DNA from: Climacium dendroides
Taxonomy: Eukaryota > Streptophyta > Bryopsida > Hypnales > Climaciaceae
Direction: 5' to 3'
DNA length: 64,000 nt
Assembly (NCBI GenBank): GCA_950106755.1
Contig: OX467086.1
Coordinates: forward strand, 22,524,001-22,588,000
The notes under the pieces are model-generated. The model was not told the origin of the DNA. It did no database searches and saw only the letters and a list, made by a program, of their open reading frames with translations. Shown one piece after another: positions 59,919-64,000 of this stretch. The position numbers and the translations under genes were made by a program. Each line of letters starts with the position of its first letter. The stretch's first letter is position 1.

Positions 59919-60561
59919 CTGTTATTCGGTGGAGCTCTTTCTTGGAGACTCTGGACTGTTCAGCATTCATTGTAGAAACGAGTTCTTCTTTGTGATTCTT
60001 TACATTGTGTTGTCTATCCTTGGCGCGCTTCCTCTATATTGGGTGTGGAACAATATCTGTGAGAGGTGTAACTCCTCCACGCAGTTCAGAGTGGCTTAGT
60101 GAACAGGCCTTGGGGGAATTTGTGCGTAGACTTCCAATCTCCTCGAACTTAGACTGCTCGGTCCATGCTCATGTGCGGTTGATTGTCTTTCTTGGACATA
60201 GTGGCATTGCACTACTGAATGGGGTCCACGGTAGTCGACGTTCTATGGGAATCGTTAGTTTCAAACTTCACTGCATTTTATACCAAACCTCACAACAAGT
60301 GGGCGGGTTCAAGACAGATGCTACACTATTTCATACTATATTTGATTATGTAATGATGTCCTCATATTCCCCGCTTTCGCCACTCGCCTATATGTCATTG
60401 CTTCTAATACTTTTTATTTTACTGCTGTCAGGGGTGTTAGCCCTTGTGGGCTGAACGAAGAGGACGTATATGCTACCAATTCTTTCAAGTGTCACTCTCA
60501 TCCTTCCTACGAGGCCGCTATTTTCTATCATTAGAAAACACTTACGATTTTAACATCTCCT

Positions 60562-63500
60562 ATGTTTTCTTCGGACGACTCTGATGGTGATGAGGTATTG
60601 TATATAATTTTCTACTCTCGTCAGTTTTCACGTTTCTTATTGTACATTGCGTTCCTTTGTCATTGATGTCGTGTCAATTCTTCATCATTCGGTGTGCAGG
60701 GGTTTGCAGAATGTCAGGAAGAGGACATGGACTTGGAAACATATGCCAAGGCAAACATAGACAATAGTCCCATCCCAGATTGTGAGGGCATTGATCGAGA
60801 CGGATGGTCTGGGAAGGCATTGCTCGCAAAACATGCGGACGGCTCCGACTTTGCGGAAGTGATCATCATCAATGCCAATCCCAATGCATGCATTGATGGA
60901 CAGAGCAGGCTGGGGATGGATGACGTTGGCATTGTTGTCTTAGGCGTGTACAATGGGGACCCCAACGTCGGAGACATGTGCTTGCGTTGGCCTATGCGGC
61001 AGGTGTTTCACCACGGCGAAAATGGGTATGTCAGTGTTTACGATCACGCTCGCAAGCGAGAAGCTTTGGATAAAGAAATGGAAGGGAGTAGAAAAAATGG
61101 GGGCGTGCGACGATATCGTTATGATAGGAGAGCTCGAGCTGCCGCTTTACTAGATAAGAAGACGAAGATGGTATCACATGAATCCATTGCAGAGGTCTTC
61201 ACACAAATTTGCTGCGATAATTAATGCACTCGTAAGTTCCGTCCTTCCACCATCCGTGTGCTTCGCACGGAAATACACCTACAGACATTTCAAGTGAAAT
61301 CTAGCAAAAATTTGGATGTTCATAGGACAATGCACAAAGCGGTTCCGAGGGGGAGACAAGTTGTCACCTTAGAAGGCATAGACGTCTGTCCACGTACTTG
61401 GAGGATTCTTCACAACATCCCCCTCCGCACATTCGAAAGATACAGGGCCAAGGCCAAGGCTAGAGTTAGAGGCGCTCCACACAGGAACTCCAATCGAAAA
61501 AAAACAAGGACTGCCACTATTCAAGGCATCGAGACTTTGCGCTCATTATTGGAGGCAATGGCCGACCACATGCCCCATTTGTCTCGCACCTTGCCCACTA
61601 GTGAAAAGGTTTGCCTCAAAGTTCTTCCGACCGGTACCGAATGGAGGCAATTACTAGCCACCGTGAACAAGGTAAGGCTCGCAATGTCACCTATGGCATT
61701 CATATGAAAAGGACATGGTCGAAATGTCGCATCGACCACAATAGCTCATAGAGTCCTCCAACATCCAATGAAGTGCTTGTTGAATACGCAGACTGAGTGC
61801 ACGTGTTTCTATTGTTTGTAGGCCAATGAAGAACTCGGGCTGTCGACACTCTCGCAATCATGTTTTAGTAAAATTCGAACAAAATATTTTGCTGAGTACG
61901 TCGTGAAGGGAAGGGGAGATTCCTTTGCAAGATGTAGCATTTGTGACAATCTAAAGCAACTACGAGCTTTTTTTGCTCCTGGATCGGAGGACTATCAACG
62001 AATCCAAAGGCGCTTCGAGAAGCACTTGTTTCTACAAGAAGCTTGTCAACATGCCTACTACCGTAGTAGATGGTTATCCAAATTACGGCCTATGCAACTT
62101 TTATCTATCATGCACGATAAAATGGATCATTCAAAAACAGCATGTCCTGCATTGGCAAGGAAAACAAAAGCTCTAGATGGGTTCATGAAGTTGCCTGTGA
62201 AGGTATCAGGGATTTTTGCACATGGACACGGGGATAGCAAATATGCACATTACAATTTGGACGTGTTTCCCAGCGACAGCAACTTCACAGTGGGATCCAT
62301 CGCCAAATTGTTACGAGATTTAGAAGGGCCCCCCGCAATGTCTTCACGGACGTTGTTCGAAGGAGCCAGAAGCACGGAACTATATCGAGCGTTGCTGCAA
62401 GGTAGCGAGATCTGTGTTGATTCTTTGGGAGTTGTTCTTCCTCAACCTATTGAGGCTCAACCATTGCCACCGGTGCTACACGTCTAGATGGACAACTCTT
62501 GGAGGGAAAACAAAAACAGGTATGTCTTCTGTTTTTGGTCCCTCTTGGTGGCAAGACGCATTGTGAAAAAAGTGGTGGTATCCTTCATGATAGTGGGTCT
62601 CACCCATGATGACATGGATGCATCATTTGGGCGATGGAGCATGCAACTCCGCGAGAAAGACCATCCCACCCTACCATCATTGATGCAATCCTACATGAAA
62701 ATGGAACAAGGTCCGTTCATTTCACATCTAATTGAAGAAGTGCCCGACTTCAAGGCCTATGTCAAACCTTATATTGGGATGCACAATAAACAATTGGTGG
62801 GCCACTCTCATGGAAGACAGTACAAATTCTTCATGGATGACAACGGATGGCCTATCATGCAATACAAATTGGCGTGTACAGACATTCCATGGTTGCCTAA
62901 AGGGGGATTGAAGCTATGGAAGGAAGATGTCGACCATAGACCTATACTTCCTCAAGGTGATCCACCGCGCGTGACCCCCAAGAAGATGACAAACGAAGCT
63001 GAGATTTTGCGTGGACTTGATGGATACATCCAACATTGGAAAGACATATCCGAAGAAGATGGGACGGTGGAGTACAAAAACCCACATGTCAAACTTGGTC
63101 ACATATTGGACCCGCGTGAGAAATGCCATGCTGGATGGAGGCGAAGAAGACTCCCCCCAATCTAATGAATTGCAGCACGGATTTTGGCCTCAAACTCAAC
63201 AACCCGGAGATCTTATGACAGATTTCATGCAAGATGGAAGGACACGTCAAGAGTTGGAGGCCGAAGATCCTTACATTGGTACTCTAGAGGGAAGGCCCCC
63301 ACCAGCATACAATGTAGTCACTGATGTTCGTGAGGGATTCTACCTCTTTGTGAGGCCAGGATTGGATTGTCTTGAGCCCATATGGCTCGGAAGGGTAGTA
63401 GAAAATCCACAATTTGATCCCACAGCCATTCACTTTCGCGAAGTCTTAGTGCAATGGTACACCCCATGTGGAACATCCAAAGATGTGCAACGGTTGTATG

Positions 63501-63649
63501 CGGGGTGGGACACAAAGCCTAATTTCAGATGGAAGATTGACCGAACAGCCGACAAAATTGACTATGTTTCCACAGATAGTATCATGGCATCATGGAAACC
63601 AAAGAAGAACGATGGAAATAGTTTCATTGCTCCTCGTCAACAAGTGTAG
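60562..63649 (+). pseudogene. DUF7869-like gene (RNase H-fold, transposase-like), broken
   Basis: Exon 1 is 60562-60594 (MFSSDDSDGDE), exon 2 60700-61671 and exon 3 61822-63649; the junctions GAG|GTATTG..GTGCAG and AAG|GTAAGG..TTGTAG keep phase. Motifs: GIDVCPRTWRILHNI, KIRTKYFAEYVVKG with FARCSICDNL, then HDKMDHSKTACP, MDNSWRENKNRY and MIVGLTHDDMDASFGRWS. This order (D..DN..HxHxDxD) is that of DUF7869-type proteins, which look like DDE/RNase H transposases; the role is not proven. Breaks: near 61200-61295 the frame seems to leave and return (a good reading HKFAAIINALVSS lies in the other frame); a TAG at 62485-62487 just before MDNSW, where relatives as I recall them have Gln; and a frame change near 63150 by a C run. 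After it the frame continues through GFYLFVRPGLDCLEPIWLGR to 63649. Array 2 lies upstream. Confidence 0.72.
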
Positions 63650-64000
63650 TTTGCAGTGAATCATTTACGTCGAATTGCTGAAGAAGAACAAGGTTGGTGA
63701 GTATGAAGTCCTGGGAGACGACTATTCCAACAATCATATTTCATGCTTGCGATGCCCCTTTGTATTGTAGAAGGTGGACCTTCACATATTATGCAACAGG
63801 TAGTGATAGTTTTTCTCGTCCGATGACATTGCAACGGATTGTACAATTTTGAATAGACTATAGGCATCATAGGTTGCCTGGTCCTCAATCTTTGTATGCA
63901 ACCTACATTTTGTTCAATCTGAAATACAAGTTTTTGCCCTTCTGTTTTGCATCCATTCCAACAAGACGTATTTTAGATACCAACTTCACTGACCACGCAC
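63650..64000. other. 3' flank of the DUF7869-like gene, nothing further seen
   Basis: Short frames only. No polyadenylation cluster, palindrome copy or transposon end was recognised before the window stops, so the right edge of the island is not visible. Confidence 0.5.

Noticed and set aside
60005..60454. 149-codon plus-strand frame between array 2 and the DUF7869-like gene
   Set aside because: Composition is uneven, no domain is seen, and it lies where the promoter and leader of the gene should be.

Overview
This looks like nuclear DNA of a land plant. The evidence is spliceosomal GT-AG introns, Ty3/gypsy and Ty1/copia retrotransposons primed by tRNA-Asp and initiator tRNA-Met, three CACTA-type DNA elements, and relics of plant genes such as a CYP71/PPWD1-like WD40 protein. 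An intact ISG12/IFI27-like gene makes a non-seed plant (liverwort, moss, lycophyte or fern) more likely than an angiosperm, but that is inference. Most of the window is AT-rich repeat and relic DNA. The stretch from about 42 to 50 kb is clearly GC-richer and gene-dense.

Layout: 1-8.64 kb is the 5' part of a minus-strand gypsy element (pol, protease, gag, tRNA-Asp primer site, a 2.0-kb LTR) with several breaks. 10.7-12.0 kb holds CYP71/PPWD1 exon relics. 12.7-20.1 kb holds coiled-coil exon relics split by a terminal-inverted-repeat element (13.64-19.47 kb), which was itself invaded by a young copia element (14.09-19.46 kb, LTRs 187/189 identical). 20.1-20.9 kb has inverted blocks of an 18-bp acidic-coding repeat and a Myb/SANT-like ORF. 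21-28 kb is mostly non-coding. 28.1-31.6 kb is an unrecognised gene split by a 2.2-kb CACTA element. 37.4 kb carries the IFI27-like gene. 40-41.5 kb has a mini-CACTA and an inverted exon duplication.

The most unusual part is 42.0-63.7 kb. It carries (i) a broken FCP1/HAD-like phosphatase gene on the minus strand; (ii) a very large three-exon minus-strand gene (1,817 codons, five in-frame stops, no frameshift) with a ParB/sulfiredoxin-like INGQHT motif, acidic tracts and long charged helices; (iii) a five-exon minus-strand gene of unknown function; and (iv) a plus-strand DUF7869-like gene, a family that looks like an RNase H-fold transposase. Two arrays of near-palindromes (core TTYAGAGCGRCCGCTCTRAA) lie directly upstream of the large gene (50.4-51.9 kb, centres about 50 or 68 bp apart) and of the DUF7869-like gene (59.0-59.9 kb, strict 62-bp steps). 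Single copies occur in the introns, and even the coding exons, of the large gene. I did not see the full motif in the other 42 kb. I read this as a decayed mobile or selfish gene island with its own binding-site system. Only the sequence pattern is seen; the function is a hypothesis.

Nearly all genes here carry nonsense codons, so the working parts may be only the IFI27-like gene and possibly the five-exon gene.
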